From positions 248,001-312,000 of the forward strand of contig NZ_JANKBZ010000008.1 in assembly GCF_024623785.1 (NCBI RefSeq): 64,000 nucleotides of DNA, written 5' to 3'. Shown here piece after piece: positions 1-8,412 of the stretch (within the stretch, counting starts at the first letter, position 1; every line of letters begins with the position of its first letter). Both the position numbers and the translations under genes were made by a program. The notes beneath the pieces were generated by a model. It searched no databases and had not been told where the DNA came from. It was given only the letters and a program-made list of their open reading frames with translations. This DNA comes from Archangium lipolyticum (GTDB lineage: Bacteria > Myxococcota > Myxococcia > Myxococcales > Myxococcaceae).

Positions 1-421
1 CCACCCCGGGCCGGCCGAGCAGCAGGATGTTGAGGCCGCTGCCGATCAGATCCTTGAGCATGTCGATGGTGCCGAAGATGGCGCGCCCCACGCGCAGCGT
101 GAGGCCCACGACCTTGTTCTGACGGTTGCGGATGGCGGAGACGCGGTGGAGGGTGCGCTCGATGCCGGCGCGGTTGTCCTCGCCCACCGAGCCCACCTGC
201 CCCAGCACGTGCTCCAGGTCCTTGCGGGTGACGGGGGTTTCGGACAGGCGCACCACGCGCCCGGTGAGCCGGGCCTCGGGCGAGCGGCCGAGGTCCATCA
301 CCACCTCGAGGACCTCCGTGGGAGACAGCTCCCTCACCGCCGCCTGCAGAGGCTCGGGCAGGACACTCACGAGGAGCTGGAAGTCGTCATGGGGAACGGC
401 AATGGCGTCGCGCGAGCTCAT
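1..421 (-). CDS. R3H/AAA-type ATPase (Ycf45/SpoIIIAA-like), N-terminal part
   Basis: Partial gene running off the left edge; about 140 N-terminal residues are visible from the ATG at 421. The frame begins MSSRDAIAVPHDDF and contains the family's typical linker 'GIERTLHRVSAIRNRQNKV', then 'GLTLRVGRAIFGTIDMLKDL' and 'GLNILLLGRPGV', which is the beginning of a Walker A loop cut by the window edge. This layout is characteristic of the bacterial/plastid Ycf45-type ATPases, which usually carry a C-terminal R3H nucleic-acid-binding domain (outside this window). The cellular role of the family is poorly known. It diverges from the next gene across about 200 bp that should hold both promoters. Inferred from the pre-Walker motif; the R3H domain itself is not seen. 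Confidence 0.8.
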   Translation of the reverse strand, partial: MSSRDAIAVPHDDFQLLVSVLPEPLQAAVRELSPTEVLEVVMDLGRSPEARLTGRVVRLSETPVTRKDLEHVLGQVGSVGEDNRAGIERTLHRVSAIRNRQNKVVGLTLRVGRAIFGTIDMLKDLIGSGLNILLLGRPGV

Positions 422-624
422 GGCGTGTCTAAAGGTGAATCCTTCCGAGTCGGGTTGCACGTGTCCCCGCGGCCGAGGGGCAACGGGGCACCCGATGCTA
501 GCGGGCATCCAGGGGCACCGTCCCCTTCTCGTGACTGGGTACGTCGAGACACCCTGCATAGCTCAGCAACAGGGGCATGACTGGGGGCCTTTGCCTCCAG
601 CCTCCACGCCCGAGGAGCGACCCC

Positions 625-1152
625 ATGGCCCGGTACGACAAGGACGACGAACTCAACACCCCCCACCCGAAGCACATCGACAAGCCCAAGGGAGAGATGA
701 CCATCCGCGAGGCCGCCTCGAAAGAGATGGAGGAGCAATCCACCGGGACCACCGTCATGCGGGGAAAGGCGGTGCACGGTTTCGGAAATGGCACCGACAC
801 GTCGAAGCGGCATGGCGACATGCGGTCCATGGACATGCCGATGATGCACGGCCCAGCGCTTCAGGAGGTGGAGGCCCCCATGAAGGGCTCCACCGCCGGC
901 ATGGGGATGGGCATGCAGCCGCCGAGCACCGGGGAGTCGGTGACGCGGCTCATGGACATGATCTTCCAGCTCCCGTTCCACGCGCAGCTCAGTGTGCTGC
1001 GGATGATGGCGCCGCGGGTGCTCGGGTCCATGGACTCGAGGGATCTGGACAACTTCCTGCGCGACCTGCGCTCGGAGATCTCCACGGTGGAGTCGGGTGA
1101 GGAAGGCACCGGAACGCGCATCACGAACACACCGGACATCCAGGGGACGTGA
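625..1152 (+). CDS. Hypothetical protein with Met/His-rich central segment
   Basis: A 175-residue protein of unknown function. The ATG at 625 is chosen because GAGGAG lies 7-8 bases upstream; an upstream in-frame start at 577 has no comparable site. The N-terminal third is highly charged (DKDDE, KHIDKPKGEM). Residues about 70-105 are rich in methionine and histidine (HGDMRSMDMPMMHG, then GMGMGM), and the last 60 residues look like a compact helical domain (SVTRLMDMIFQLPFHAQL, LRMMAPRVLGSMDSRDLDNF). There is no signal peptide or membrane segment. The M-x-M pattern resembles Cu(I)-binding stretches, but this is only suggestive. It stands alone, divergent from the ATPase and convergent with the cyanophycin operon. 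Confidence 0.7.
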   Translation: MARYDKDDELNTPHPKHIDKPKGEMTIREAASKEMEEQSTGTTVMRGKAVHGFGNGTDTSKRHGDMRSMDMPMMHGPALQEVEAPMKGSTAGMGMGMQPPSTGESVTRLMDMIFQLPFHAQLSVLRMMAPRVLGSMDSRDLDNFLRDLRSEISTVESGEEGTGTRITNTPDIQGT

Positions 1153-1251
1153 GCGGCGTCCCTCCCCGGTGGCCGACATGGGAGGGAGGGCTCGCCCGGT
1201 GGGCTGTCCTCCCTTCCGACGCAACCCGTCGTCGCCCAGTTCGTTCTCAGC

Positions 1252-2190
1252 TCAGTCCTTCTCGTCCCGGCGCGAGGGAGTGCCCAGGCCGAGTGCCGAG
1301 GAACGGATTCCCGCGCTGGCACTGGCGGCCATGAACCGGAGCACCTGCCGCGGGTCCTCCATCATCCGCTTCAGCTCGCCCCCGAGTTCCTGGAACAAGC
1401 TCCGGTAGAGCTCCATCTTCTCCGCGTCCGACAGCGGGGAGGCATGTCCCAGCGGTGGCAGCCGCCGCTGCCAGGCGCGCGAGCGCATCAACTGCGTGCG
1501 CAGGAAGTCCAGGACGTCGATGGGCGTCGGGGGCATGAGGCCCACCGAGATGGAGATGGACTCCTGCTCCGGCGCGCTCACGTGGTGCCAGTAGCCGCCG
1601 GGAATGTAGAGCCAGTCACCAGCCTCGAGTCGGCACTCCTGCACCGGCGTCCGCTCGCGCGAGACGTCCGGCGCATCGTTGAGCGTCTCGTGGAGGGGCG
1701 TGGGGTTGAGCGTGTTGCGCCGCAGCAGGTAGCTCTTGGCGCCCAGGGTCTGGAAGATGAAGACCTCTTCGGGGTCGCAATGCCAGCCAAAGCTGCCGTG
1801 CCCCGCGGGGGTGCAATAGAGCTGAAGGTTGACCGTGCCCTGAAGCTCGGCGGAGAGCGTACGCCCCAGCTCCGCGAGGCCGGCGTCGTGCCGGTCCGCG
1901 TGCCGCAAGACGATGGAATATCCCTGCGCGTGGAGCGCGCGGGCCTCGCGGGCGCTCGTGGGCCTGGGGCCGGTCCACAGCTTGCCATCGCGAACGAGCA
2001 GCAGGTCGCACTCGGGGGTCTCGATGAGGCGCTCGGCGGTGTCCCACGTCGCCAGCTCTCGCAGCTTCGAAGCGGCGGAGGGCCGCGCGAGCGGCTGCTG
2101 GAGGTAGTGCTCCTGGAGGAAGACGGAACGAGGGAGATCGCCCAACAGGGTATCAATGAGCATGACGCGGGCATTGTACCGGAGCGACAT
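1252..2190 (-). CDS. Cupin-4/JmjC-type Fe(II)/2-oxoglutarate oxygenase
   Basis: A 312-residue protein of the cupin_4 (YcfD/ROXA-like) oxygenase family, whose characterised members hydroxylate arginine or histidine side chains of proteins. The metal triad is visible: GWHCDPEE gives H137 and D139, and GGYWHHVSAP gives the distal histidine (202/203). A C-terminal helical region follows (SDAEKMELYRSLFQELGG). Translation may start at 2190 or at the ATG at 2163 (MLIDTLLGDL); neither has a strong ribosome site, and the latter matches family starts better. It is the last gene of the cphA operon, only 15 bp after cphB, which suggests cotranscription. The substrate is unknown; a role in cyanophycin metabolism is inference only. 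Confidence 0.8.
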   Translation of the reverse strand: MSLRYNARVMLIDTLLGDLPRSVFLQEHYLQQPLARPSAASKLRELATWDTAERLIETPECDLLLVRDGKLWTGPRPTSAREARALHAQGYSIVLRHADRHDAGLAELGRTLSAELQGTVNLQLYCTPAGHGSFGWHCDPEEVFIFQTLGAKSYLLRRNTLNPTPLHETLNDAPDVSRERTPVQECRLEAGDWLYIPGGYWHHVSAPEQESISISVGLMPPTPIDVLDFLRTQLMRSRAWQRRLPPLGHASPLSDAEKMELYRSLFQELGGELKRMMEDPRQVLRFMAASASAGIRSSALGLGTPSRRDEKD

Positions 2191-2205
2191 CCCGGAGGGG
2201 GGATG

Positions 2206-3033
2206 TCACACGGTGGAGGTCGAGGAGGGAGGGATGGGCCGGCGTTCCTTCAGGTTGAAGCGGTCGTCCCGGCCCAGCACGTGGACGCGCGCGTCGTGGA
2301 TGGTGAGGATGCCCTCGGACTGCCGGTCCGACAGGCTGGTGAAGCGGATGCCGGTGCCGTCGATGACGTAGATGGCACCCGAGCCCAACACGGTGAATTC
2401 CTCGTCGTTCGTCACGTGGATGGCGGTGTCCTCGTCGATGCCGATGCCCAGGTTGTGCGGGTTCTGCGCGACGGCGCCCATGAGCCGCCCGAAGCGGCCC
2501 CGCTCGGCGAAGTGCGAGTCCACGATGACGCCCTCCAACAACCCGAGCCCCGGAGCCATGGACAGGGAGGTGAGACGGGACTGATTGGTGGGGCCGCTGA
2601 TGAGCATCGTCTCGGACATGGCCGCCGCGCCCGCCGAGGTGCCGACGATGGTCGCCCCCTCCTCATGCAACGCGAAGATGCGGTCCAGCAGCGGCGAGCC
2701 CCCCATCTGGCTGGTGATGCGCAGCTGGTCGCCGCCGGTGAAGAACAGCACCGAGGCCCCCTCCAGCTTCTCCACGTTGGCCGGGTCATAGGCCTGCTCG
2801 CGGTTGCGGATGTCGAGCACCTCCATGTAGCGCACGCCCAGCCGGCCGAAGGCCTTGCGGTACGTCTCCGCCGTGGCCTCGGGCTCCATGGTGGCCACGG
2901 TGAGCACGACGATGCGCCCCCCGTCGTCCTGCGCCTTCTTCGCGGCCTGCCGCAGGATGGTCCGCTCCTCGTCCGACTCCTTCTGCTCGTGGCCACCGAT
3001 GACCAGCAGGTCACCCCGGCGCTTCTTCTTCAT
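2206..3033 (-). CDS. cphB: Cyanophycinase
   Basis: A 275-residue serine exopeptidase of family S51 that cleaves cyanophycin (multi-L-arginyl-poly-L-aspartate) into beta-Asp-Arg dipeptides. The nucleophile elbow GTSAGAAAM is present, as are LLVIGGHEQ near the N-terminus, the substrate-pocket segment SGPTNQSRL, and DSHFAERGRFGRL followed by GIGIDEDTAI, all characteristic of CphB. Length is normal for the intracellular enzyme (about 270). There is no signal peptide, so it works in the cytoplasm on granules. Its ATG overlaps the stop of the upstream dipeptidase gene by 4 bp (ATGA), implying translational coupling. Identification is very secure. Confidence 0.96.
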   Translation of the reverse strand: MKKKRRGDLLVIGGHEQKESDEERTILRQAAKKAQDDGGRIVVLTVATMEPEATAETYRKAFGRLGVRYMEVLDIRNREQAYDPANVEKLEGASVLFFTGGDQLRITSQMGGSPLLDRIFALHEEGATIVGTSAGAAAMSETMLISGPTNQSRLTSLSMAPGLGLLEGVIVDSHFAERGRFGRLMGAVAQNPHNLGIGIDEDTAIHVTNDEEFTVLGSGAIYVIDGTGIRFTSLSDRQSEGILTIHDARVHVLGRDDRFNLKERRPIPPSSTSTV

Positions 3034-4145
3034 GACATGTCTCCTTCCCCGCCCTCGAGCAGCCGCCCGTCCCGCACCCGCTGCCGTCCCCGAGCGAAGA
3101 CGTGGACGACCTCCAGCGTGCGTGCCTCCAGCACCACCACGTCACCCTCCACGCCCGGCGCGAGCCGCCCCTTGCGGTGCAGCTTCAGCGCCGCCGCGGG
3201 ATTGGCCGTGAAGAAGGGTAGGACCTGTTCGAGCAAGAACCCATGCTCGCGCACGGAGGCGACCAGTTCCTGATGCAGCCGGGCCGGCTCGGCGCCCGCG
3301 GTATGGGCATCCGAGGACACGGTGAGCCGCTCGGGCACGCCTCCGTGTTCCAGGTAGTAGCGGATCCACCGGCCCACTCCGGGATCCACCGTGTCCACGT
3401 CCACGAAGGCCCCCCGGCGCGACAAGGCGATGGCATCGTCCATCAGCGCGTCACTGCGGTTGGCGTGTGTGGCGTAGATGTACTCCGGCGCCACCTCGTA
3501 CCCGTCGAGCAGCGCATGGAGCGGCCGCATCAGGGTGCGGCCCGGCCCGACGTGGAAGTGCGTGACGCCGGCCTTGCCCGCCATCCTCCCGCCCACCATC
3601 GCCGAGGACACCACCCGCGCCAGGTCGTCCAGCGAGGGGTGGCTGGAGCGGGCGTCGGAGATGGCCAGTTCCCCCACGCCGATGACCCGGTCGATGAGGA
3701 CCAGGTCATCCATCACGGAGCCTGTGAGCGTGGCCGGAGGGACGTAGAAGCCGCCGGTGTAGAGGAAGGCGCTCACTCCCTGCTCGACCAGTTGCCGGAC
3801 CTTGCCCACCAGCGCGCTCAGGTGCCGCGTGGTGCCATCCGTTCCCAGACAGCCCACCACGGTGGTGATGCCGGCGAGCAACAACTGCTCCAGGGAGACC
3901 TCGGGCCTGCGGCTGGCGAAGCCCTTCTCCCCGCCGGCCCCAATGAGGTGCTGGTGCGGGTCCACGAGGCCGGGGACGACGAGGCCCCCCCGGGCGTCGA
4001 CCACCTCGTAGGGCAACCCGAGCGCGATCAACGCGGCTTCGTCCACCTCGCCCAGCCGGGCCACGCGCTCGCCCACCAGCAGCACCGGCTGGATTCCCGC
4101 CGGTGCTGGCGCGTGGAGGACTCCGTTGCGAATGAGAGTGAGCAC
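3030..4145 (-). CDS. iadA: Isoaspartyl dipeptidase (beta-aspartyl peptidase), metal-dependent
   Basis: Amidohydrolase-superfamily enzyme resembling E. coli IadA, which hydrolyses beta-aspartyl dipeptides; here the natural substrate would be the beta-Asp-Arg released by cyanophycinase. Visible motifs are GLVDPHQHLIGAGGEKG (metal-binding H-x-H and substrate loop), GCLGTDGTTRH, LTGSVMDDL with VIGVGELAISDARSS, HFHVGPGR, YATHANR and SSDAHTAG with the catalytic aspartate. The GTG at 4145 gives 371 residues and starts 14 bp after the cphA stop; an open frame continues upstream to 4193, overlapping cphA, but family proteins begin near 'LTLIRNGVL'. It ends in a 4-bp overlap with cphB, placing it between synthetase and depolymerase in one operon. 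Confidence 0.94.
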   Translation of the reverse strand: MLTLIRNGVLHAPAPAGIQPVLLVGERVARLGEVDEAALIALGLPYEVVDARGGLVVPGLVDPHQHLIGAGGEKGFASRRPEVSLEQLLLAGITTVVGCLGTDGTTRHLSALVGKVRQLVEQGVSAFLYTGGFYVPPATLTGSVMDDLVLIDRVIGVGELAISDARSSHPSLDDLARVVSSAMVGGRMAGKAGVTHFHVGPGRTLMRPLHALLDGYEVAPEYIYATHANRSDALMDDAIALSRRGAFVDVDTVDPGVGRWIRYYLEHGGVPERLTVSSDAHTAGAEPARLHQELVASVREHGFLLEQVLPFFTANPAAALKLHRKGRLAPGVEGDVVVLEARTLEVVHVFARGRQRVRDGRLLEGGEGDMS

Positions 4146-4159
4146 CGGACCCGTGTCCC

Positions 4160-6850
4160 CTACATGAGGCTCCGAGACACGGGCAGCTCGCACACCCCGG
4201 ACTCCTCATCCGCCTCCACGTCGGCGAGGGACTCGAGGACCTCCAGCGCCTCCTCGACGATGTCCGCGATGATGACCAGCCGGTCCCCGGGCCGGGAGCG
4301 TTGGAAGCCGAGGAGGATGCCCTCGCGCCCGTCCGCGGCGAAGTGGTGGGGCGTGTCCGGAGCCAGGCAGCTGCGCATCAACTGGGGAACCTCCAGCTCC
4401 GCGCGCTCGCGGCGATCCTTCAGGTCATGGAACACGTACTCGTCCACGAAGGGCAGCGTCTCCTGGACGGTGGCCAGGATGTCCTCGTCGCGGCGATCTC
4501 CCGGCAGGCCAATCACCATCAGGGTGCGGCGGGAGCCGTCGCGGGGCAGCGCCTCGGCGATGGCACGCATGGCGCCGACGTTGTGCCCGTAGTCCAGGAT
4601 GACCTGCCGCCCCGCCAGCCCCAGGACGTTGAAACGCCCCGGCGCCATGCGGTGGTCCGAACGGAAGGTGGTCAGCGCGCGGACGATGAGCGCGGGGTTG
4701 AGCCCCTGGGCCCAGGCCGCGGCAGTGGCGGCGAGCGCGTTCTCGAGCTGGAAGCGCAGGGCGCCTCCCGCGGTGAAGGTGATGCGCTCCAGTTCCACCA
4801 GCAGCTGGCGGCGATCCCCCCTGGCCGTGACGATGAACCCGTTCTCGACGAACACGCCGCTGCCGCCCTGGGCCAGGTGCGCCTGGAGGATGGGGTTGTC
4901 CGGCCTGCGCGAGAAGTAGACGACCTGGCCCTTGGAGGCGGCCGCCATCTCCGCCACCAGTGGATCATCCGCGTTGAGCACCGCCGAACCATCCTCCGAC
5001 ACCGACTCGATGACGACCTGCTTCACCCGCGCCAGCTGCTCCAGCGTGTTGATGCCACCGAGCCCCAGGTGGTCCGGGCTGACGTTGGTGACGATGCCCA
5101 CGCTGCACCAGTCGAAGCCGAGGCCCTCGCGCAGGATGCCGCCGCGCGCCACCTCCAACACCGCCACCTCCACGCGCGGGTGCAGGAGGACGGCCTGGGC
5201 GCTCCTCGGCCCCGAGCAATCACCCTCGAGGATGCGCTCGCCGCGGATGTACGTCCCGTCGGTGCTCGTCATGCCCACGCACTGGTGCGCCGTCTCGAAC
5301 ATGTGTGCCACCAGCCGGGTGACGGTCGTCTTCCCGTTGGTGCCGGTGACGGCGATGATGGGGATGCGCGAGGGCGCCCCATCCGGATAGAGCGACTCCA
5401 CGATGGGCACGCCCACGTCGCGTGGAATGCCATTCGTCGGCTGCAGGTGCATGCGCAGCCCCGGCGCCGCGTTCACCTCGACGATGGCTCCGCCCTGCTC
5501 CATCACCGGGCGCCGGATGTCCTTGCACAGCAGGTCGATGCCCGCGACGTCCAGGTTGAGCACCTGCGCTGCGAGCTCGGCCATGCGTGCGTTGCTCGGG
5601 TGCACCTCGTCCGTCACGTCCGTGGCGGTGCCACCGGTGGACAGGTTGCAGTTCTGGCGCAGCTTGACGACCTGGCCCTGTGCCGGAACGGACTCCCCGG
5701 TGAGCCCCTGCTGACCGAGCACCACCTGTGCCGCGTCGTCCAGCCGGATGCGGGTGAGGGAGCTGCTATGGCCCGGCCTCCGGCGGGGATCCTGGTTGGC
5801 CACCTCGACCAGTTGCGCCACCGTGCGCCGGCCATCCCCGATGACCTGTGCCGGGTCCCTCCGCGCCGCGGCCACCATCTTCCCATTGACGACCAGGAGC
5901 CGGAAGTCATCGCCTTCGATATGCCGCTCGACGAGCACGTCGCCGCGGTACTGGCTGGCGACCTCGTACGCGGCGCGGACCTCGGCCTCGGAGCGCAGGT
6001 TCACCATCACGCCCTTGCCCTGGTTGCCCGCCTCCGGCTTGAGGATGACGGGCAGGCCGAGGTCCTGGGCCACCTCCCAGGCCTCGTCCGCCGAGCGCAC
6101 CGTGCGGCCCTCGGGCACGGAGATGCCCACGTTGCGCAGCACGCGGTTGGTGAGGGGCTTCTCCTGGCAGATCTCCACGGCGAGCGAGGACGTGTCGGAC
6201 GTCTGCGAGGCGAGGATGCGCTTCTGGTGGATGCCGTAGCCGAGCTGCACCAGGCTGCCGGTGGGCGTCAGCCGGCGCACCGGAATCTTCCGGCGGCGCG
6301 CGGCATTGACGATGGCGCGGGTGCTCGGGCCCATCCGGTACTCGTCGGCCATGTCCCGCAGGCGCTCGAGGGCCGCGGGCGCGTCGTAGGGCTCGTCGAA
6401 CATGGCCGCGAGCGTCATCTCCAGCGCCGTCTTGAAGGCCTCGCGCGCGGGCTCCTCCTCCTCATAGGCGACCACGACGGTGTACACCCCCGTCTCGCCC
6501 GTGCCCCGCGCGCGGCCATACGCCACGTCGAAGCCCATCTCGTTCTGGATGGCGATGGTGACGTGCTCGGTGATGTGCGCCAGGTACGTGCCGCGCCGCA
6601 GCCGCTCCACGAAGCCCCCGGGCCGGCCGATGCTGCATTCGTGCACGTGCAGCCCGGGCAACCAGGACGTCAACCGCTCGACGAAACCGGGGAAGGAGTT
6701 GCTCGGCCGCGTCTCCAGCGGACCGATGTCCAGCTCGACGCGCAGCACGGTCTTGTATGCGTAGAGATTGGGCCCGCGGAGGGCCTGGACCCTGCGAACC
6801 GTCACGCCATGGGAAGTCATGAGAATTAATTCCGGGTCGGGTTGATTCAC
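4160..6850 (-). CDS. cphA: Cyanophycin synthetase
   Basis: An 896-residue ATP-dependent ligase that polymerises Asp and Arg into cyanophycin without a ribosome. Three modules are visible: an N-terminal domain (about 1-165) with HITEH (H92, E95, H96), an HxxEH arrangement like the cryptic hydrolytic site known in some CphAs; an ATP-grasp domain (about 225-485) with KPEAGNQGKGVMVN; and a Mur-ligase-like domain from about 495 with VTGTNGKTTVTRL. Both ligase domains look intact. The start could be the GTG at 6850 or the ATG at 6820 (MTSHGVTVRRVQ); neither has an ideal ribosome site. A 23-bp imperfect palindrome overlaps the GTG. First gene of the operon cphA-iadA-cphB-cupin. Length is normal for the family. 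Confidence 0.97.
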   Translation of the reverse strand: MNQPDPELILMTSHGVTVRRVQALRGPNLYAYKTVLRVELDIGPLETRPSNSFPGFVERLTSWLPGLHVHECSIGRPGGFVERLRRGTYLAHITEHVTIAIQNEMGFDVAYGRARGTGETGVYTVVVAYEEEEPAREAFKTALEMTLAAMFDEPYDAPAALERLRDMADEYRMGPSTRAIVNAARRRKIPVRRLTPTGSLVQLGYGIHQKRILASQTSDTSSLAVEICQEKPLTNRVLRNVGISVPEGRTVRSADEAWEVAQDLGLPVILKPEAGNQGKGVMVNLRSEAEVRAAYEVASQYRGDVLVERHIEGDDFRLLVVNGKMVAAARRDPAQVIGDGRRTVAQLVEVANQDPRRRPGHSSSLTRIRLDDAAQVVLGQQGLTGESVPAQGQVVKLRQNCNLSTGGTATDVTDEVHPSNARMAELAAQVLNLDVAGIDLLCKDIRRPVMEQGGAIVEVNAAPGLRMHLQPTNGIPRDVGVPIVESLYPDGAPSRIPIIAVTGTNGKTTVTRLVAHMFETAHQCVGMTSTDGTYIRGERILEGDCSGPRSAQAVLLHPRVEVAVLEVARGGILREGLGFDWCSVGIVTNVSPDHLGLGGINTLEQLARVKQVVIESVSEDGSAVLNADDPLVAEMAAASKGQVVYFSRRPDNPILQAHLAQGGSGVFVENGFIVTARGDRRQLLVELERITFTAGGALRFQLENALAATAAAWAQGLNPALIVRALTTFRSDHRMAPGRFNVLGLAGRQVILDYGHNVGAMRAIAEALPRDGSRRTLMVIGLPGDRRDEDILATVQETLPFVDEYVFHDLKDRRERAELEVPQLMRSCLAPDTPHHFAADGREGILLGFQRSRPGDRLVIIADIVEEALEVLESLADVEADEESGVCELPVSRSLM

Positions 6851-6870
6851 ACAGACGGTACGGCTGTGTG
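6848..6870. promoter_or_regulatory. Imperfect palindrome over the cphA GTG start
   Basis: CACACAG at 6848-6854 and CTGTGTG at 6864-6870 form 7-bp perfect arms; with the central nine bases the site is symmetric except at two mirrored pairs. It covers the GTG start codon of cphA at 6850 and its immediate upstream region. It could be a protein operator or an mRNA hairpin that hides the start; which of these, if either, cannot be decided from the sequence. Confidence 0.4.
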
Positions 6871-6952
6871 ACCTCTTTCAGAGGTATCCCTGCCCTTCCC
6901 GACCTGCACCTGTCCCTGGGTTCAATCAAAGCCTCGCACCGGAGACACGTTG

Positions 6953-7528
6953 TCAGCCCGGCAACGACGCGGTGCGGCGGGATGAGGCCCGCACCGTCCG
7001 GAAGCTGAGCGAGTACCGCAGGGTCTTCACCGGAGAGAGCGTGTGCTGCCAGCTCGAGCGCGCCGCTCCGGCCAGGATGTAGAGGGAGCGTGGCGCGAGC
7101 TCGAGCGCTGCTGTCTGGTATGCGCCGTCCACCTCTCGACGGAAGCGCATCCGCGCCGCTCCGAGCAGCGAGACGCCGATGACACAGGGGCCGAACATCG
7201 GCGCATCGCGGTGCCAGCCGATGCTCGCACCGGGTGGGTAGCGGGAGACGAGCGCCTCCTCGAGCTCGCCGGGGTCGAGTCCCGCGGCGGCGGCGCAGCG
7301 CTCCCTCAGTGGTTCGAGGAAGGGCGGCACGGGTGGGGCGGGCGTGAGCCTCCAGGATTCATACCCGTAGTCCCAGCCGTAGTGCACCACGGTGCGCCGG
7401 GCCACCACCCCGTGCATGTGGATCTCCCGGAAGTCGAGCCGGGAGAGCTCGTCCACCAGCGTGCGCTCCTCTTCCTCGGTGAGGAAGCCGGGCAGGTAGC
7501 GCAGCCCTTCGGGAAGCCCGGTCACCAT
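6953..7528 (-). CDS. AlkB-like Fe(II)/2-oxoglutarate dioxygenase
   Basis: A 191-residue member of the AlkB superfamily, which oxidatively removes alkyl groups from DNA or RNA bases. Ligands are visible in GWHRDAP (H-x-D) and in SWQHTLSPVKTLRYSLSFRT, which gives the distal His and the arginine that binds 2-oxoglutarate. LVSRYPPGASIGWH is the usual lead-in to the metal site. The N-terminus (GLPEGLRYLPGFLTEEEER) matches AlkB homologues with a short substrate lid. It begins 3 bp after the stop of the DUF2231 gene, so the two are probably cotranscribed. Whether it repairs nucleic acid or acts on another substrate is not determined. Confidence 0.88.
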   Translation of the reverse strand: MVTGLPEGLRYLPGFLTEEEERTLVDELSRLDFREIHMHGVVARRTVVHYGWDYGYESWRLTPAPPVPPFLEPLRERCAAAAGLDPGELEEALVSRYPPGASIGWHRDAPMFGPCVIGVSLLGAARMRFRREVDGAYQTAALELAPRSLYILAGAARSSWQHTLSPVKTLRYSLSFRTVRASSRRTASLPG

Positions 7529-7531
7529 CGG

Positions 7532-8203
7532 TCAGACCCGAGGCACCTCGGGGCCCGGAACGGTGGTGTCGCGGGACAGGGCCTCGAGCCCCACCGTGGG
7601 ACCCTCGTAGCCCCGGCCGAAGCCCTTGGCGCCAGGCTCCAACGGATGCGCGCCCGAGAAGAGGCTCTTCGCGCGGCCGAACAGCCAGCGCACGCCCTGG
7701 AGCCCGTCGCGCAGGAGCGCCCGGGGCGCCTCGCGGGACAGGAGCGGCGGCCCCTTCAACGTCCCCGACACGGTGTCCTTCGGCATCGGGTTGATGCCCA
7801 CGCCCAGCTCGTAGACCATCTTCCCGCCGAGCGTGGCGGTGTACAGCGCCGCGGCGTTGGCCAGCAGCCCGACCACGGTCTGGCCCACCGAGGGAGGCCG
7901 GCCCAGCCGCCACAGCGTCACGCCCACGGCCCCCAACGTGATGCAGGCATTGCCCAGGCCGTGGAGGAACACCATGTCCCGGGCGCGGGGTTCCTCGAGC
8001 TTCACCTCCTGGGAGGCGGCCAGTCCGGCCAGCCCCGCGAAGAGCGCGCTCACCGTACCGGCCACCCAGAAGCGCCGGCCCACCTTCGCCCAGGACCGGT
8101 CCCCGCTGGTGACCGCGATGAGATCGGCCACCGCCGCGGTGGGCAGCAGGGCCAGTGGAGCGTGAACGACAGAGGGATGGAGTTCGTGAAGGAGCATCTT
8201 CAT
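7532..8203 (-). CDS. DUF2231-family membrane protein
   Basis: About 223 residues from the ATG at 8203 (MKMLLHELHPSVVHAPLALL). The opening 'HPSVVHAPLALLP' and four hydrophobic segments within the first 150 residues (about 10-30, 45-62, 76-100 and 108-130) are typical of DUF2231 membrane proteins, sometimes linked to haem or redox processes by their conserved histidines. The C-terminal 75 residues are polar, lack membrane segments and end in a Gly/Pro-rich tail. The frame stays open upstream to 8854, but that extension has no signal or family similarity and runs antisense to the GH2 gene, so it is rejected. Function unknown. Confidence 0.75.
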   Translation of the reverse strand: MKMLLHELHPSVVHAPLALLPTAAVADLIAVTSGDRSWAKVGRRFWVAGTVSALFAGLAGLAASQEVKLEEPRARDMVFLHGLGNACITLGAVGVTLWRLGRPPSVGQTVVGLLANAAALYTATLGGKMVYELGVGINPMPKDTVSGTLKGPPLLSREAPRALLRDGLQGVRWLFGRAKSLFSGAHPLEPGAKGFGRGYEGPTVGLEALSRDTTVPGPEVPRV

Positions 8204-8412
8204 GCCAGGAGGGTAGACACCCCGCCGCGCGAGCCTCGCTCCCCTGCCCGGAGACCATCCGTCCGCGGCGAAGCTGGCGGACCGCGAGCACGGGGAGCGG
8301 GCAGGCCTGCGCTGTCCCTCCTTCCGTGGAGGACACCAGCCACGGCTGGCCTCCCCCCGAGAGGGCCTGACCATGAGCAACTTATGGCTGCTTGAACTCA
8401 AGGGCCCCCACC

